Assembly: GCA_043806395.1 (NCBI GenBank) | Contig: JAZDHC010000204.1 | Span: 1-5,701 of the forward strand | Direction: 5' to 3' | Source: CG2-30-40-21 sp043806395 | Lineage (GTDB): Bacteria > UBA9089 > CG2-30-40-21 | Length of the DNA: 5,701 nt | Shown: positions 5,561 through 5,701 of the stretch, piece by piece | How the letters are laid out: each line of letters opens with the position of its first letter | How positions within the stretch are numbered: position 1 is the stretch's first letter | Made by a program: the position numbers and the translations under genes | Notes under the pieces: model-generated | What the model was told of the DNA's origin: nothing | Database searches by the model: none | Seen by the model: the letters and a program-made list of their open reading frames with translations, nothing else

Positions 5561-5613
5561 CGGGACGGTTCACCTTTGTTTGAAAGCTTGCGGTTAGTTG
5601 AGAGTGCAATATT

Positions 5614-5639
5614 CCCCCTTAGAAAAGGGGGTTAGGGGG
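5614..5639. repeat. C5/G5 hairpin element with a second G-run
   Basis: CCCCCTT (5614-5620) pairs perfectly with AAGGGGG (5625-5631) around an AGAA loop, then TTA and a second run of five G (5635-5639) follow. The second G-run could compete with the first for the C-run, giving two alternative folds. There is no T-run downstream on either strand, so it is not a standard terminator. It looks like a dispersed palindromic (REP-like) element. It sits 43 bases before the next start codon. Confidence 0.6.
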
Positions 5640-5681
5640 TTGTATTCTGTAGATGATGTCCCCTTGCCCGAAAGGAATCAT

Positions 5682-5701
5682 ATGAAAAACGATGAAAGTG
5701 A
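5682..5701 (+). CDS. Start of a further gene, cut off by the window end
   Basis: ATG at 5682 is preceded by AAAGGA (5671-5676) with five-base spacing, a good ribosome binding site, and opens MKNDES before the window stops. Another ATG at 5692 in a different frame (MKV) lacks a well-placed site. Six codons are too few to name a product. In other genomes a C-terminal processing protease of the S41 family often follows an envC-like gene, but nothing here confirms that. Confidence 0.4.

Noticed and set aside
5627..5639. G-quadruplex
   Set aside because: Only two G5 runs are present; four separate runs with loops are needed for a convincing intramolecular quadruplex.
5614..5640. Rho-independent terminator for the envC operon
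   Set aside because: The stem is good, but no T-run follows on the plus strand and the minus strand also lacks one.

Overview
The window looks like a chromosomal segment of an uncultured, fairly AT-rich diderm bacterium. The diderm inference rests on an FtsE-FtsX pair followed by an EnvC-type secreted coiled-coil/LytM protein. The split (two-subunit) transketolase and the many short dispersed repeats between genes are reminiscent of candidate-phylum genomes, but the sequence alone does not fix the taxon.

Layout. Bases 1-231 hold the broken C-terminal end of a HEAT-repeat protein, probably the tail of an epoxyqueuosine reductase (QueG)-like gene, with the reading frame disrupted near base 51. 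Bases 232-694 contain no convincing gene. They hold a small inverted repeat, a good sigma70-like promoter (325-354), a weak terminator-like hairpin plus T-run (558-592) and an extended -10 promoter (615-643) that fits the operon downstream. The stretch between the first promoter and the hairpin could be a short RNA or a tiny leaderless mRNA; this is speculative.

Bases 695-5510 hold five same-strand genes: the N-terminal and C-terminal transketolase subunits, ftsE, ftsX and an envC-like gene. The second transketolase gene overlaps ftsE by 35 bases, so they are very likely co-transcribed. FtsE (ATPase) and FtsX (membrane protein with a large extracytoplasmic loop) are expected to drive the EnvC-like protein, whose LytM domain has lost two zinc-site histidines. 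It is therefore best read as an amidase activator rather than an enzyme. The transketolase subunits feed the non-oxidative pentose phosphate pathway; their link to division genes is positional only.

Bases 5511-5681 are intergenic and packed with short repeats: a tandem heptamer and a C5/G5 hairpin element. A new gene appears to start at 5682 and runs out of the window.

No new defence, mobile or biosynthetic system is evident. The most notable points are the repeat colonisation of this operon, including a tandem 8-mer that encodes the EnvC signal peptide core, the degenerate LytM site, the broken upstream gene, and the possible short transcript.
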